DNA of 64,000 nucleotides from Notospermus geniculatus (GCA_002633025.1 NMRB01000485.1:214718-278717), one strand, 5' to 3'; positions 25,301 through 34,235 are shown, numbered from the stretch's first letter. The notes: generated by a model from the letters alone, not told the origin. A program made the numbers and translations.

Positions 25301-28300
25301 CCAACACGGTTTGCCAATATTCATACAAATGGATAGTAGAACGTGGTGTTGTGTCTGTGTGTATGTTCCACTTACAATGGCACCAGGGTGTCGCTGGTGG
25401 TGTGCTCAGTAGCGTAGTCATGATAGTCGTGGATGCATTGGCACTAATGGCAGTAGCACCCACCCAACCTTTGCAACTATCTTAAGAACACACAACAACT
25501 GGCATCTACTTCTTTTAAAAACACCAAAAACTTTGAGCACCAAGTAGGCCATGGAACTGACCACTGACCAACAGTTGTCTGGAAAAGGGCTTGAACATTG
25601 ACATAGCGACTGATTCTATTCTAGCAATGCAAGCAGGACCTTGGTTCCAAAATACCCTCACCTAGTTAACAACCAAAACCATCACTGACCCTGACCCTAT
25701 CGGACAATGCCATCCCGTCTAATTGGACATCAGACAACAGATTTGACATTCAAGCCAATATCACCTTGTGAATGGCATCATTAATGAGGAAAACCAATCA
25801 GTGAACGGCCTCGTCAGAAGAAAATACGGCCAATCAGTCAATATCACTGTTTCAATAACTGTAACTGTCTCAATCATCAAGTCCAAGGCCGTCAAACATG
25901 TCAGGGGGCATGGACACATCGCTACATATTGGGTCATATGAATAAAGACAAGCAAATGCTTTTACTTCAGATTTGTACAGCATTGCATAGTGCATTTGTA
26001 TTGCAAAATTCAAGTAAAAGCATTTGCTAGTCTTTATTCATATGACCCATTGATGAACAGACAGTTCGGGCATGAAATAATAACAGGTTTCTAAGGTGAG
26101 GGACATACGGTACCTTCCTACCGGACTCAAACCCACGGACCCTCGCGTAAGGCATCAATTGCCAGCACTCAGGGGCAGCACAGCTTCACTAGGCCAAACC
26201 CTTATCTTCAAATATGATTATGAATAGACAGTTCAATACAAATTGGGCCGCGCCATGTTTTTTTACCCACTCAAAATAGCGCCTGTCTTGATTGAACAAC
26301 AAACACACTGGCCAATCATAACCCAGGCAGTGTTATATCTAGGCCATTTTAGAGTGGCGCCGCGCCATGCCCCCAAAAGGGGGCGCCATTGTGCCCTTTT
26401 TTAACCCCCTAGGGAGCCATGCCCTAAAACTTTTTTTTTTTTTTTTTTTTAGGTTTTTATACCCCCAGACCCTTTGCCATGGTCCCTTTTAGTCATATCA
26501 CCTTAGAAACTGGCTTAAATTGCCTGTTGACTGGAGTTATAGAAACCTTTTTAACTTTTTAGCTTTTCAAATTCCGTTAGAAGAAATGTCGCGAATGAAA
26601 AGTGCCCTTTTCCAGGTTGAAGTGCCCTTTTCACAAAGTTTGCACCGTGCCCTTCTGAAATCCTAGATATAACACTGCCAGGTCCTGAGAGGTACGGTTG
26701 TACCGTATTGTGATCTGGATATCTCCCTCTCGCATGATGCCAGATTCCCTCCACCCACAGAATCTGCCAATACCATCTGCGTTCTCCATTCTATTTTATA
26801 TCGCTCCAAGCTCACATGGACCAAAAGTAAATCCAGAGGCTCAGCAGATACCCCTGACAATGTCCCAGTTACCATAGCAACAGTAACAAATCAATGTTTA
26901 ACCAAATTGAATGGATCTAAGGAGCGTAGTCCTCTGAAGGCATGTCTCGAGGGGAGAGAAATGAAGCACTGGTCATGTGACGCTTACCGCAACCATTCAA
27001 CATCACGGCCCATCATCTGGACATTCGCCAACGGGGTAATGCTTACTGTGATTTCTTGCCACTATACAATGTAACACGGTGCCTTTAAGCCAACTGAATC
27101 TCAGGTATTTACCATGTGACCCGATCTAGCAAAAGTTGGCGCATGTCACAACCGAGGAAAGGGTTTAAGGCCTTACAACACAATAGCTGAAATGTACGTC
27201 TCTGCAGGTTGACAATAGTATCGGACAGAGTGATAATAGTTGAGTAAACTGATGACCAGTGTCAAGTGATGACCACTTGCGACATGCGCCAACTTTTGCT
27301 GGAGCGGGTCACATTTGAAACAGAGACTAGTGTGAAGAAAACGTATTTAGTAGCACGAACTACATAAGTGCACTATCAGAACACAGAGGAGCCACCATGT
27401 ACACGAGCAGTGCTTTTTACTAGACTGACAGAGCACGTCAGCGGGCCGGACAAAAATTTATACTGAGTCATGCAACAACAACCCTGATACATTTGTATGT
27501 CTACTGAGCTTATTTATACTGAAATTAAAATGTCAATCTGTGTACAAGCGGCGCCAATTATATTTTACTTCGTTCATTAGGCACCAGCATGAAATATGAC
27601 ACACGGAAGAAAACAGAACGTTGTTTTTTTGGTTTTTTGTACTTATAACTCCCACACAATGCAGGAAGTTCACCATGAAGTCACAAGATTCAGTGCTGTC
27701 ATGCCTCAAGTGACAACACCATCAGAAAATTCTTCTAAACTTCTACGACACTGTACACTATAAAGGGCACGATTGACCTGATCTGTCTATCATATGAACA
27801 CAAAACGCCTGAAAGAGTTAACAGGCCAGTCCATTTTCCTCGACCATGTACAAATGACAACATAAAATCCACTCTTGGAGTAGCACCCACCACCCCTCCG
27901 TGAAAATGGTCCTGACCCATCCATCATTCTTACCAGCTATTCATTTCCAGGCCGAGTAGCACCAGGGGGCAATGATCAATTCTTGTCAAAGGAAAAATCA
28001 ATAACTGACGCCAGCAACCTACTGAGCATGTGCAGTAGGAACTAGGTCAAGTATTTAGGTCAACTTTATTGGTCTTCATAGACATGTTTCAACACAGCTG
28101 TTTGCATGTTTATTGATGAGTGCACCTGGGCAGAGATTTTTTAATCAACAGAGAAGCATGTTTGGGAACAGGGACACACCAAAAGTTCCGTGTATAATCT
28201 AGGACACATGATTTACGTGGTGACATGTTTAGTCAGATCAAAAAGGTCATATATTTGTAACTATTATTCCATGAATCACAACAATACCACCACAGAGACT

Positions 28301-28917
28301 CTATTCATGAAACTTTCGCTCTAGGTACCTTTGTCCAAACTTGCTTCACGCCCTCAGCAGACACCACTATCATGACATGTGTAATGTCAACACCATTGTG
28401 AGTTCAAATTAGCAATGAATCCCCACCTGTCAGGTCTCATTTGGTCATAACAGTTTAACACCTTAGTGCAACTTGCCTCATACCACCACAAATGTTATGG
28501 TCAGACCACATTCTGGCTAACCGCCAGTGCTGCCACCTATGCTAGCCTCCAACCACATCATACGAGTCGTTAAGACTAGCAATAGCATCCATGTCCCAGA
28601 GGTTTTCGATGGCCAGACTATCCTCCTCAACCAACGTTCTAGTTCTTCATGCATATTGTGCCGAGATATTGATGAGTGAAGGCCATTTTTTGAGAACCCA
28701 GGAGACTAGAGGCACGGCACAGCCCCATATTCTGAACTAATACACTAATACACTGAAACACCAGAGGTACATGTAGAAATTGAAAACGCCATAGGTAAAA
28801 TTCTTACCCGATTCCTGTAGATATCTATAGACTAGGAAATTTACTTCATCACTGCTGAAGCTCATACTGTGTCAGCTGTTTAACTCCCACATCAGAGAAA
28901 ATAATCCTAGAGCAAAC
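1256..28917 (-). CDS. TBL1XR1: TBL1XR1-like transcriptional co-repressor/co-activator exchange factor, 5' half (exons 1-6)
   Basis: TBL1/TBL1XR1 proteins are nuclear subunits of the NCoR/SMRT-HDAC3 complex that bind histones and recruit the proteasome machinery. On the minus strand, six exons join in phase: 28865-28808 (start [19 protein letters not shown]), 23838-23693, 23313-23163, 19704-19572 (or 14192-14060), 5634-5496 and 1319-1256. They give about 230 residues: a LisH motif (residues about 5-35), the segment [17 protein letters not shown], the [15 protein letters not shown] segment, an acidic linker, then the first WD40 blades ([47 protein letters not shown]). All donors are GT and all acceptors are AG. 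Family members are about 510 residues, so the remaining WD40 repeats lie beyond the left edge. Exons 2, 3 and 4 are present twice through haplotype duplication. TBL1X and TBL1XR1 are vertebrate duplicates, so this is probably the single invertebrate co-orthologue. Confidence 0.95.
1979..2206. mobile_element. diverged TA-target MITE (gacaaatccc family)
   Basis: Flanked by TA on both sides, with outer ends gacgattctcgaatt and caatttgagaagagtc. Its interior carries the same ccgaaatctcaac...gttgagatttcggcgg arms as the copies at 31479 and 39467. Confidence 0.6.
3329..3750. mobile_element. hAT5-like MITE, 5-bp TSD
   Basis: TIRs cagggctcaaaattc / gaattttgagccctg, flanked by the perfect direct repeat GTACT on both sides. 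The interior has repeats of gcggcaattgccg and atggccacag. It does not code for a transposase. Confidence 0.8.
4302..4872. mobile_element. MITE of the gggtatttktaaaataag family
   Basis: The left arm (aaataagaaacgaaacgaaa) and right arm (tttcgtttcatattttac) are inverted copies. The same family is found at 14274-14657 and 19786-20166. Confidence 0.65.
5496..5634 (-). CDS. TBL1XR1: TBL1XR1 exon 5
   Basis: A 139-nt exon from tttcag to GAAT|GTAAGTG. After completing a Gly codon it encodes [31 protein letters not shown] and [15 protein letters not shown]. This finishes WD40 blade 1 (ending in the ARIW strand) and starts blade 2. It ends in phase 0. Confidence 0.95.
5752..5960. mobile_element. MITE of the accaggcgatatcgc family
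   Basis: Inverted ends accaggcgatatcgcaagc and gctagcgatatcaccaggt. It is an inverted relative of the copy at 45739-45957, sharing the gatcttctcgccagccac interior. Confidence 0.65.
6063..6128 (-). repeat. tRNA-derived SINE fragment
   Basis: On the minus strand, tggcgcagtgtt and ggttcagtcct are spaced like A and B boxes of a tRNA-derived SINE. Confidence 0.35.
6227..7203. mobile_element. hAT5-like element, 5-bp TSD, interior partly unsequenced
   Basis: TIRs caggcccgtagcagcc / ggctgctacgggcctg, flanked on both sides by AAACT. The N run at 6470-7177 hides most of the interior, so an intact or broken transposase cannot be excluded. Confidence 0.8.
6470..7177. other. assembly gap of 708 N
   Basis: A run of N followed by a C homopolymer. 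ORFs spanning it are meaningless. Confidence 0.99.
7606..7893 (-). repeat. tRNA-derived SINE, full length
   Basis: On the minus strand it starts gagctgtggtggtctagtgg (A box) with ggtttgaatccc as B box, then a conserved body (ggcaagtctctttgcc, cacccaggtgtataaatggg) and a tail ending in taaagtttgggtttatag. A tail fragment recurs at 37917-38000. Confidence 0.7.
8203..8906 (+). repeat. tRNA-derived SINE split by a MITE
   Basis: Head at 8203-8307 (gatagccgagtggttatcac, ggttcgaatcc) and body at 8749-8906 (gtaaaagaccccatccaag). An uninterrupted relative at 55061-55330 has cagtaagccatgg where this one is split, so the insertion point is exact. Confidence 0.75.
8308..8748. mobile_element. Harbinger-like MITE, TSD TAA
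   Basis: A 441-bp element. The inverted ends ggccac...ctttggtttacgggc / gcccgtaaaccaaag...gtggcc are flanked by TAA on both sides. It is related to 16055-16596. T-rich interior, no protein. Confidence 0.8.
9651..9880. mobile_element. CRE-rich MITE
   Basis: Inverted ends tatagaggttcttcac / gtgaagaaccgctata. The interior and the following 200 bp are packed with tgacgtca, gacgtc and catgac motifs. Confidence 0.6.
10203..10415. mobile_element. hAT5-like MITE, 5-bp TSD
   Basis: TIRs cagtggcggatccagg / ccttggatccgccactg, flanked by ACATA on both sides. A G homopolymer inside it ends in a single N (10250). Confidence 0.82.
10497..10567 (-). repeat. tRNA-like SINE fragment
   Basis: On the minus strand, a B box (gggttcaattc) about 40 bp after an A-box-like stretch. 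The acceptor stem is not complete. Confidence 0.35.
10995..11573. repeat. allelic block 1, left copy
   Basis: Near-identical to 15849-17020 apart from the MITE at 16055-16596 and about 40 bp. It lies before the single-N joint at 12030. Confidence 0.88.
11574..12029. other. contig-end sequence unique to the left copy
   Basis: No match to the other haplotype here. A 106-codon ORF at 11580-11900 has no recognisable domain and is not annotated as a gene. Confidence 0.4.
12431..12815. repeat. 130-bp tandem repeat, about 3 units
   Basis: Units start at 12441, 12571 and 12701 with cagtttggtacaattttgcc. Each contains mirrored gaaccgaaccgagccc / ggctcggtccggttc stretches. The overlapping ORFs in three frames result from the 130-bp period. 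Confidence 0.9.
14060..14192 (-). CDS. TBL1XR1: TBL1XR1 exon 4 (copy in the wedged short contig)
   Basis: Duplicate of exon 4 with the same splice sites and coding sequence, inside the 12031-15847 contig. That contig repeats 17421-21250 throughout, so this is the other haplotype. Confidence 0.92.
14274..14657. mobile_element. MITE of the cgggtatttgtaaaa family
   Basis: Inverted ends cgggtatttgtaaaataag / cttattttacaaatacccg. The allelic copy is at 19786-20166. Confidence 0.75.
15157..15536. mobile_element. MITE with cgact repeats
   Basis: Ends agcttagcatacaaatacatc and gatgtacgctaggctt are inverted, with an interior of many gcgactgg/ccagtcgc words. The allelic copy is at 20660-21034, and an end fragment lies at 3757-3832. 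Confidence 0.6.
15764..15847. mobile_element. left end of a TA-target MITE, cut by the contig end
   Basis: gacaaatcccaaattcc follows TA. The other haplotype (about 21240-21260) continues gatatagcgaag without it, so it is an empty site. Confidence 0.75.
15849..17020. repeat. allelic block 1, right copy
   Basis: Second copy of 10995-11573, starting right after the N at 15848 and carrying the extra MITE at 16055-16596. Confidence 0.88.
16055..16596. mobile_element. Harbinger-like MITE, TSD TTA, absent from the other allele
   Basis: The inverted ends ggccacactttttttattcc / ggaataaaaaaagcgtggcc are flanked by TTA. The matching place at about 11159 is uninterrupted. 542 bp, no coding capacity. 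Confidence 0.85.
17045..17275 (-). repeat. tRNA-derived SINE
   Basis: Minus strand: ggtagttgagtggctaatg as A box and gcgagttcgactccg as B box, followed by a body rich in ccccacg and ggactcc words. It is absent from the left allele block. Confidence 0.6.
17821..18345. repeat. 130-bp tandem repeat, 4 units
   Basis: Units start near 17831, 17961, 18091 and 18221, one more than the other allele at 12431-12815. Confidence 0.9.
19572..19704 (-). CDS. TBL1XR1: TBL1XR1 exon 4 (copy in the long contig)
   Basis: A 133-nt exon from cgtttcag to GCATCAGG|GTAAGT. It encodes [30 protein letters not shown] and [13 protein letters not shown]. It covers the acidic linker and the first WD40 strand pair ([13 protein letters not shown]). 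It begins in phase 1 and ends in phase 2, and exon 5 completes the last codon to Gly. Confidence 0.93.
19786..20166. mobile_element. MITE, allelic copy of 14274-14657
   Basis: Same inverted ends and interior as the other haplotype. Confidence 0.75.
20660..21034. mobile_element. MITE, allelic copy of 15157-15536
   Basis: Same ends and cgact-word interior. Confidence 0.6.
21728..22120. mobile_element. inverted-repeat element upstream of exon 3
   Basis: The arm at 21728-21760 (ccgttccgcaacaa) is mirrored at 22095-22120 (ttgttgtggaacgg). The other allele (23038-23090) lacks much of the interior. Confidence 0.5.
22209..22359 (-). CDS. TBL1XR1: TBL1XR1 exon 3 (second allele copy)
   Basis: Same 151-nt exon and reading frame as at 23163-23313. 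The encoded 50 residues are the same in both copies. The flanking intron differs by small indels. Confidence 0.9.
22433..22858. repeat. 57-bp minisatellite derived from TBL1XR1 exon 2 (allele 1)
   Basis: About five units of the exon-2 3' end plus its donor. On the minus strand each reads close to [19 protein letters not shown]. Interrupted by the MITE at 22602-22728. Confidence 0.9.
22602..22728. mobile_element. short palindromic MITE inside the minisatellite, TSD CAG
   Basis: Arms cacgaaactccgatagcac and gtgctatcgtagtttcgtg, flanked by CAG at 22599-22601 and 22729-22731. It is missing from the other allele's array. Confidence 0.8.
22814..22959 (-). CDS. TBL1XR1: TBL1XR1 exon 2 (second allele copy)
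   Basis: Same 146-nt exon as at 23693-23838, with identical splice sites and protein. It lies at the end of the contig that stops at the single N (23037). It is an uncollapsed haplotype copy and not an extra exon, because exon 3 and the flanking introns are duplicated with it. Confidence 0.9.
23163..23313 (-). CDS. TBL1XR1: TBL1XR1 exon 3 (right-hand allele copy)
   Basis: A 151-nt exon encoding 50 residues plus one base: [20 protein letters not shown], then a lysine/glutamine-rich linker ending NGEEGAHSL. The donor TTTAA|GTAGGT leaves one base, which exon 4 completes. The alternative GTATCC donor 4 nt downstream would put a stop in frame in exon 4. The start of this exon is about five residues shorter than vertebrate TBL1XR1, which has a longer DGxxFDGR stretch here. 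Confidence 0.92.
23383..23745. repeat. 57-bp minisatellite derived from TBL1XR1 exon 2 (allele 2)
   Basis: About six units, with small indels that shift the frame in units near the exon. The distal units stay open. Each unit retains GTAGGT or GTAGxT. Confidence 0.9.
23693..23838 (-). CDS. TBL1XR1: TBL1XR1 exon 2 (right-hand allele copy)
   Basis: A 146-nt exon, from acceptor ttttcag to donor GAG|GTAGGT. It encodes (G)[31 protein letters not shown] and [17 protein letters not shown]. It starts in phase 1, matching exon 1, and ends in phase 0. Its last 50 or so bases are the seed of the downstream 57-bp minisatellite. Confidence 0.93.
23914..24350. mobile_element. TTAA-flanked MITE (piggyBac-like target)
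   Basis: Ends acactttcaccgcca / tggcggtgaaagtg with TTAA on both sides. No transposase. Confidence 0.65.
25930..26049. mobile_element. palindromic MITE, 120 bp
   Basis: Arms tgggtcatatgaataaagac and gtctttattcatatgaccca, extended by aagcaaatgcttttactt. Confidence 0.7.
26105..26205 (-). repeat. tRNA-derived SINE fragment
   Basis: Minus strand: tttggcctagtgaagctg (A box) and gtgggtttgagtccgg (B box). Confidence 0.45.
26328..26677. mobile_element. hAT5-like MITE, 5-bp TSD
   Basis: TIRs cagtgttatatctagg / cctagatataacactg, flanked by CCAGG on both sides. The interior is repeated in opposite orientation at 54099-54440. Contains a T homopolymer. Confidence 0.82.
27116..27312. mobile_element. inverted-repeat MITE
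   Basis: Arms gtgacccgatctagcaaaag and cttttgctggagcgggtcac, with a shared ttggcgcatgtc extension. Confidence 0.7.
27313..28807. other. TBL1XR1 intron 1, unassigned
   Basis: I see no exon, RNA gene or clear repeat here. Confidence 0.5.
28808..28917 (-). CDS. TBL1XR1: TBL1XR1 exon 1 (coding start, LisH)
   Basis: The acceptor ends at 28918 (minus-strand cgtttcag). A 52-nt 5' UTR follows, then ATG at 28865-28863 and 19 codons plus one base, [20 protein letters not shown], up to a GTAAGAA donor at 28807. This is the conserved TBL1-family N-terminus and the start of LisH, which drives tetramer formation. The 5' UTR is itself preceded by an acceptor, so an upstream non-coding exon must exist. Confidence 0.93.
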
Positions 28918-29239
28918 CTGAAACGATACAAAAATGAGAAAGGTCAGAGGTTACTGCCCGATTCTTGTGGAGGTTCTGCGCTGGAACATCATATTCAGAA
29001 CTGTAAACATAAAACTGCCGTTCTGAATCAATGCCAGCATGACGAAGGATGTACTCCTATATTTTGCATTAAACCCATACCTAAACCCAACAATTCACCT
29101 ACACCCATTTTGCCCACTCCTATTTTACTTACTAGTATTTCCCAGCTTGCCTAATACATGTACCCATCTCACCTACTTCCCATTTTGCCTACTTCCTATT
29201 TTGCCTTGCCTAATAATACCCATCTTGCCTTAATACTTC

Positions 29240-29532
29240 CAGGGTTTCCGCCAGAAAAAAAAATGAGGGTACGGACAAAAAAAAAATTTTTTTGAAAAAA
29301 ATTTTTTTTGAATTTTTTTTTGGATTTTTTAAAAGGTTTTATACGATGTTTGGTGCCATTTTAGGCGTATTTTGAAGCATAAAACCCCCACACCGGTCAT
29401 TCTGGTTGTTTGGTTTCATCCGGTATGTCATGGAAAAATGGTTACCCAACGTTTTTGAGGGTACGGATCCGTACCCTGGAAAAATTTAAGGGTACGGAAT
29501 TTTACCCATTTTACCCTCTGGCGGAAACCCTG
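29240..29532. mobile_element. hAT5-like MITE, 5-bp TSD
   Basis: TIRs cagggtttccgccaga / tctggcggaaaccctg, flanked by ACTTC. The interior has A- and T-rich runs and gggtacgga words. Confidence 0.85.
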
Positions 29533-30434
29533 ACTTCCCATTTTGCCTACTGCCTATTTTGCCTAAACAAATTTTGCCTACTCAACTTCCCATTTCGCCT
29601 ACTACAGAACTACAAATGAAAGACTGAACATGAATTTAAAATGCAGGAGGAAACAGACACCACAAGATGCGTGAGGAATGGATCCTCGGCTCAAGAGGTG
29701 ATGCACGTTGAGGACCTGTGGCTGAACTAACCACCTCAGGAGAGGTGACACTGCTGACACACTTGCGCTGGGTGGGTGTGTCAGCAGTGCCACTAATGAC
29801 AACCCAAATGCCAAGCTGCACACCAAAAAGTTTTACAAATACAATGTTAGCTGATAGAAGCAGCTTTCTTTTCGATGGCGAGAAGATAACCATGGCGTAG
29901 AATGATCACTTCACTTCAGAAGATCTCCACGTGAAGCTGAATCCCGAGTGGCTGTATTCTACGATTTGATAAAAGCAGCACAAGATGAGGGTAAACCATC
30001 ACCGTTTCCATGGATACCCGTTACCCTTGACTCAACTGACAGCCTGGAGGGGTGCCGTGTATTTGATGGAGGTGTAGTGTAGGATATATGGAGGAGGACT
30101 GCTTCCATTAGCGATGTTAACCCGTCGGTGTCAGAGCACAGGAATTCAAGCATGTTGCTCCCCAAGTTATGCCAGCCCTGCCCTGTCCCTTGTTTTTAGA
30201 CTGTACCGACCAGTTAGTGTCGCCTCCAGGCATTCCAGGGAGGAGAAACCTCTCTCTCTTCATTCTGCACCAGAGCAGATTATTCCTGGTAGACATTGAC
30301 AAAGTCTTGTCGTTTGTGACCCACTGTTGCCGACTGTTACCATTGTTCAGACACGGAACATTTTCTGATACGCCCTCTAACGTCATGCCGTACTCATCCT
30401 AGTGTTAATTCACCCTTTGACAATTGAAGGAAAA

Positions 30435-30537
30435 CAGGGGCGGATCATAAAACCTTGCTAACTTACTTGGCTGCTAGTTGTGTACATTGGCCTGAACAAA
30501 CTGGGCATAACCAAAGGTTTTATGAATATGGGCCCTG
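30435..30537. mobile_element. short hAT-like MITE
   Basis: Inverted caggggcggatcataaaacc / ggttttatgaatatgggccc, followed by a terminal tg. The flanks gaaaa and gatac do not match, so the target duplication is not shown. Confidence 0.45.
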
Positions 30538-30552
30538 GATACTTTCAGCAAG

Positions 30553-30843
30553 CAGGGGTACAGCTAGGCCTATTTTTTGGGGAGCCAAATGTGTAGCCAA
30601 TGGCCTGTTACCTGTAGCCAATCTTTGCAAATTGTAGTCAACCAAAATTGTGTAATAGTTATACTTATAATAAATTTTCAACTTCTCTTACCACACAGCT
30701 CTAACTGCAAGAATCTCAGTGACTCAACTTTCAGACCACAAATAATACTGTTGCCAAATTTTTAGCCAAACCAATTGTAACTGTAGCCAATCTAATATTT
30801 TTTTCGCCATTGGCGACATTGGCTAACAGTATCTGGAACCCTG
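30553..30843. mobile_element. hAT5-like MITE, 5-bp TSD
   Basis: Starts caggggtacagc, ends tctggaaccctg, flanked by GCAAG on both sides. The interior repeats tgtagccaat. Confidence 0.75.
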
Positions 30844-31478
30844 GCAAGGAACAAATGTCATGACGTCTTTCAAATGGCGATGTTCGCAGACAGCAACCAG
30901 ACTTCAATATGCTGTAACCTCCGGCGGACATCAACTGAATATCGTCACCTCCCCAGTCCAATCTAGAGCATGACACTGGCAGCCCTTACAAGCTCATTAG
31001 CTGGGTCCTCGAATATTCCTGGACTCAGGAGTGACATTAAGATAGAAGACTCAGACTCCTCTAGCTCTATTGAATCCATGAGGTGAGTACCAAATATGCT
31101 AATAAAGACCACAGTGGTGGCACAACCTCATGGTGCCAAAATTATCACATAGAAGGCATTCTACTAATCATTTTTTACACGCATTGCCAAAATAAGACTG
31201 CCTGCCATCACAGACATGTCAGATGCAGAAGACATTATCCGCATCACCCACGGCTGACAAAAATGCGCCGATCAATACACGAGACCAACGAGAATTTTTC
31301 AGAAGTAATTGGATGCGAAAAATCAATGGCATACCAGGGTTATTTATGACACTACGAACAAAATCATTCTCGACGCAATCCCGCGGGGAGCGAATGAAGT
31401 TGTGACTTGTATCAAGGCTTTCATTATAGCTGATGACTCGAAGGTCTGGCTTCATGTCAGCTGACTTAACTCCCTATA

Positions 31479-31701
31479 GACAAATCCCAAATTGACGTAA
31501 ACGAGAAAGATCTGCGCACTTCCGCCGAAATTGCAAACACAACCTCAGTCTGAAACTGAAAGACGTGATGCAGATTTACCCCACGACATGACTTCAATGA
31601 CGTTGCGTCAGACATGTCAGAGTCGACCATTGCTGAACCATGGATTGCGTCACTTGCGATTTCGGCAGAAGTGCGCAGATCTGGGAATACTGGGATTTGT
31701 C
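31479..31701. mobile_element. TA-target MITE (gacaaatccc family)
   Basis: Inverted gacaaatcccaaatt / tgggatttgtc, TA on both sides. Arms gcgcacttccgccgaaat / atttcggcagaagtgcgc. Confidence 0.8.
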
Positions 31702-32032
31702 TATTGTACTCTCTGAAGTCATTTTACCTGATTTTTGGCCTGCATTCGCCCCTGCCTGCCATTCCATCATAACAAGTTCAGATTACAAGGAGGGCTTCCT
31801 GAATAAAGTCCCATGACACAAACACAGTCAACATTTCATAAACAGGCTGCATCATTCTGATCTACATTTTTGTTTAATTTTTTATTAAGTTGTATAAGCA
31901 TGTCTTTCTACCCAAGTACAAAAGCCATTGATCAGAAAATCTGGCACAAACCCAGGTGGCAGAACTACTTGGCCTATGTACCAGTTCACCAGATCAGTTT
32001 GATTAAAATCAAAACCAGAACGTTGACCGAAC

Positions 32033-32094
32033 TGAACCACGACGGCATCAAAGTCCTCTGACGAGAAGGACTTCGATGCCATCCTGGTTCAGTC
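32033..32094. repeat. hairpin repeat
   Basis: ctgaaccacgacggcatcaa and its imperfect inverse ttcgatgccatcctggttcag around a short loop. Confidence 0.6.
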
Positions 32095-32150
32095 TTTTTT
32101 CACAGCTCACCAAGACAACAACCTTCTTAGATAAGAGCCGCTTCCAAGTA

Positions 32151-32276
32151 CAGTCAACTCTCATTATACTGCCCATCGTTACACTGCCACAGACTTTCTC
32201 GCTTGAAGGCATTTCAACATTGCCAGCAACAATACACTCGTTTTACCGCCACTGGCGGTATAACGAGAGTTGACTG
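32151..32276. mobile_element. pogo/Tc1-type MITE, TA target
   Basis: Inverted cagtcaactctcattatac / gtataacgagagttgactg with TA on each side. Confidence 0.75.
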
Positions 32277-32377
32277 TATTTTCTATTTCTACAGCTTACC
32301 ATCAAAACTGCATTCACATGCCAATGATGTTTGTCAAGGGAAGACTGTGAAACACATTGGAGTATGCGCCAAGGCCA

Positions 32378-32508
32378 AAGGCTTCCGTTACATAGAAGTA
32401 TACGGTATATGAAAACGCCTGTTAACAAAGGCATTCCGAGGATTCACGACCGTGAAGCCATTGTTAACCGGCGTTTTCGGATACCGTATACTTGTAACAG
32501 AAGCCTTT
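32378..32508. mobile_element. fold-back element
   Basis: Inverted aaggcttccgttaca / tgtaacagaagcctt and tatacggtat / ataccgtata, with gaaaacgcctgttaac mirrored inside. Confidence 0.65.
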
Positions 32509-33671
32509 ACAAACACACCACCATGAATGAGGAGGCGTCTCATGAGTTGCGTAAAATCTGACCATTAGTCAAGCCAAGCAAGCATTTTACATGGTTACCA
32601 ATCTTCATTGTCCAAAAATATAAAAGTCCAAAGCTCAATCATCAATATTGTGCCATTTACAGGGCTCCATGGCACCAGGCAAAGCAGAATTTGGTGTCAC
32701 AGACAGTGGCCTCCTCTTCCAGGCATACAGGCGACATGACAAACCCGTGTCACAGAGAAGGCTACCTGAGGGAATTCTTTTTTGAAGAAAATAAAACTGC
32801 TGTACCCTTCTAAATCATCTGTGACACTGCATCAGATACATACGGCAGAAGTGCACTCAGGACTGCCAAAACAAAGTAGTTCCTGCACCCACAGACAGTG
32901 TATCCTAATCCACGGTAATGAACTTTTCTGCTGAAGAACAGAGCATTCTGAACACAGGTACATTATTTAGTTTAGTACTTTTGTATCCAATTCAATGTCA
33001 CATTGTTATTCATGTATTGTAGGTCACCTGTCTGGTTAGAAAAATAAAGAATTATATCATTATTTGGAATAAAAATAGCCTGCAATATTTGTTGACAAGT
33101 GACCTTCACCTTGTCCTATTTACTGATGAACGAAATGATTCATGGATATTTGGAGTTCGTTCCAGGCCATTAAAACCTATTTCAAACATCATATGATTTG
33201 GACTGTACCATGCACAGTCCACAATAAAGGTAGCAGATTACCTCACTGCACACACAGGTTACAATAAGTTTAAAACACAAATAGCCATAATAATGCACAT
33301 TCATAATATTACACAAGCCACCCCTCTGAAGATCAGGTGAGCCATTTGATATAACAAATGAATGGACTGTACCAAGTGCATAATGGGGAGGTAAAGGTAG
33401 AGGCATGGAAAGAATGGGTTTGTGCACAAAGCAGACAGTCAAAATGTCCAACCCATTATAATTACTATGTATCAAAATAACGTGGTCGTTATTTTTTTCA
33501 GGCCAAAATAGACTTCTTAAATAACATTTTGACATGTTTGAGCAAGATACATGGTAGCCTACAATTGTACAGTGTATGGAAACTTGGAAAACAAATTCAT
33601 TGCATTGGACAAGACACAGGCACAGAAGATGTTCGCAAACCTCAAATCTCACCTGCTCTTGGGGTATATTG

Positions 33672-33808
33672 CAGGGCCGTATTTAAAAGAGCCAACCAAA
33701 AAACGTGATTTTCATGCGGATTTTGGGCAAAAAACGGCAAAAAAGGTCTTCTGTCCCCTGAGAGGCTTTTGCCCCCCCCCCAGGACCAAAAAGTTAAACA
33801 CGGCCCTG
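33672..33808. mobile_element. hAT-like MITE
   Basis: Ends cagggccgtatttaa / ttaaacacggccctg. The flanking octamers gtatattg and atacactg match at only five of eight positions. Confidence 0.5.
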
Positions 33809-34084
33809 ATACACTGTCACCTACCAGACAGTGTAAAGGTACAATACAACTACAGCCTACACATACCCTAGGCGTATCTGCCAACATCATAGAAGGTGCA
33901 AACTGAAGAGGAACTGACTATGAATCTAGATACCGGTATATCAATACCAGGTCTACTGTCAATGACAACATCAGGTATTAATGTGCGTCACTGATTTCTC
34001 CGAATCATATCATTATCATATTTTTCCATCCAAACCCTGAAGTGAAATCATGTCGTCTCTCTCTCTCTCTCTCCCCATCCTAAA

Positions 34085-34235
34085 CAGTGTTTCCGCCAGA
34101 GGGGGATACAGGGGGGTACATGTATGTCCCTCCTTAAAAAGTCAAAAATATTCAAATTTTGTGTTTTTGACCAAGAATTCTGTCAAATGTTCTCTTTGCC
34201 CCCCCCCCTTTAAAAAATTCCTGGCAGAAACACTG
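34085..34235. mobile_element. hAT5-like MITE, 5-bp TSD
   Basis: TIRs cagtgtttccgccag / ctggcagaaacactg, flanked by CTAAA. Same family as 29240-29532. Confidence 0.82.

Noticed and set aside
24847-25463. Minus-strand ORFs with several hydrophobic stretches, perhaps a receptor remnant
   Set aside because: Two overlapping frames would be needed, and a local duplication of about 50 bp (ctgctattacacccagtgc) makes the repeated ALGVIAFS. No family recognised.
33182-33652. 156-codon minus-strand ORF
   Set aside because: Cysteine- and hydrophobic-rich by base composition, with no domain or splice support.
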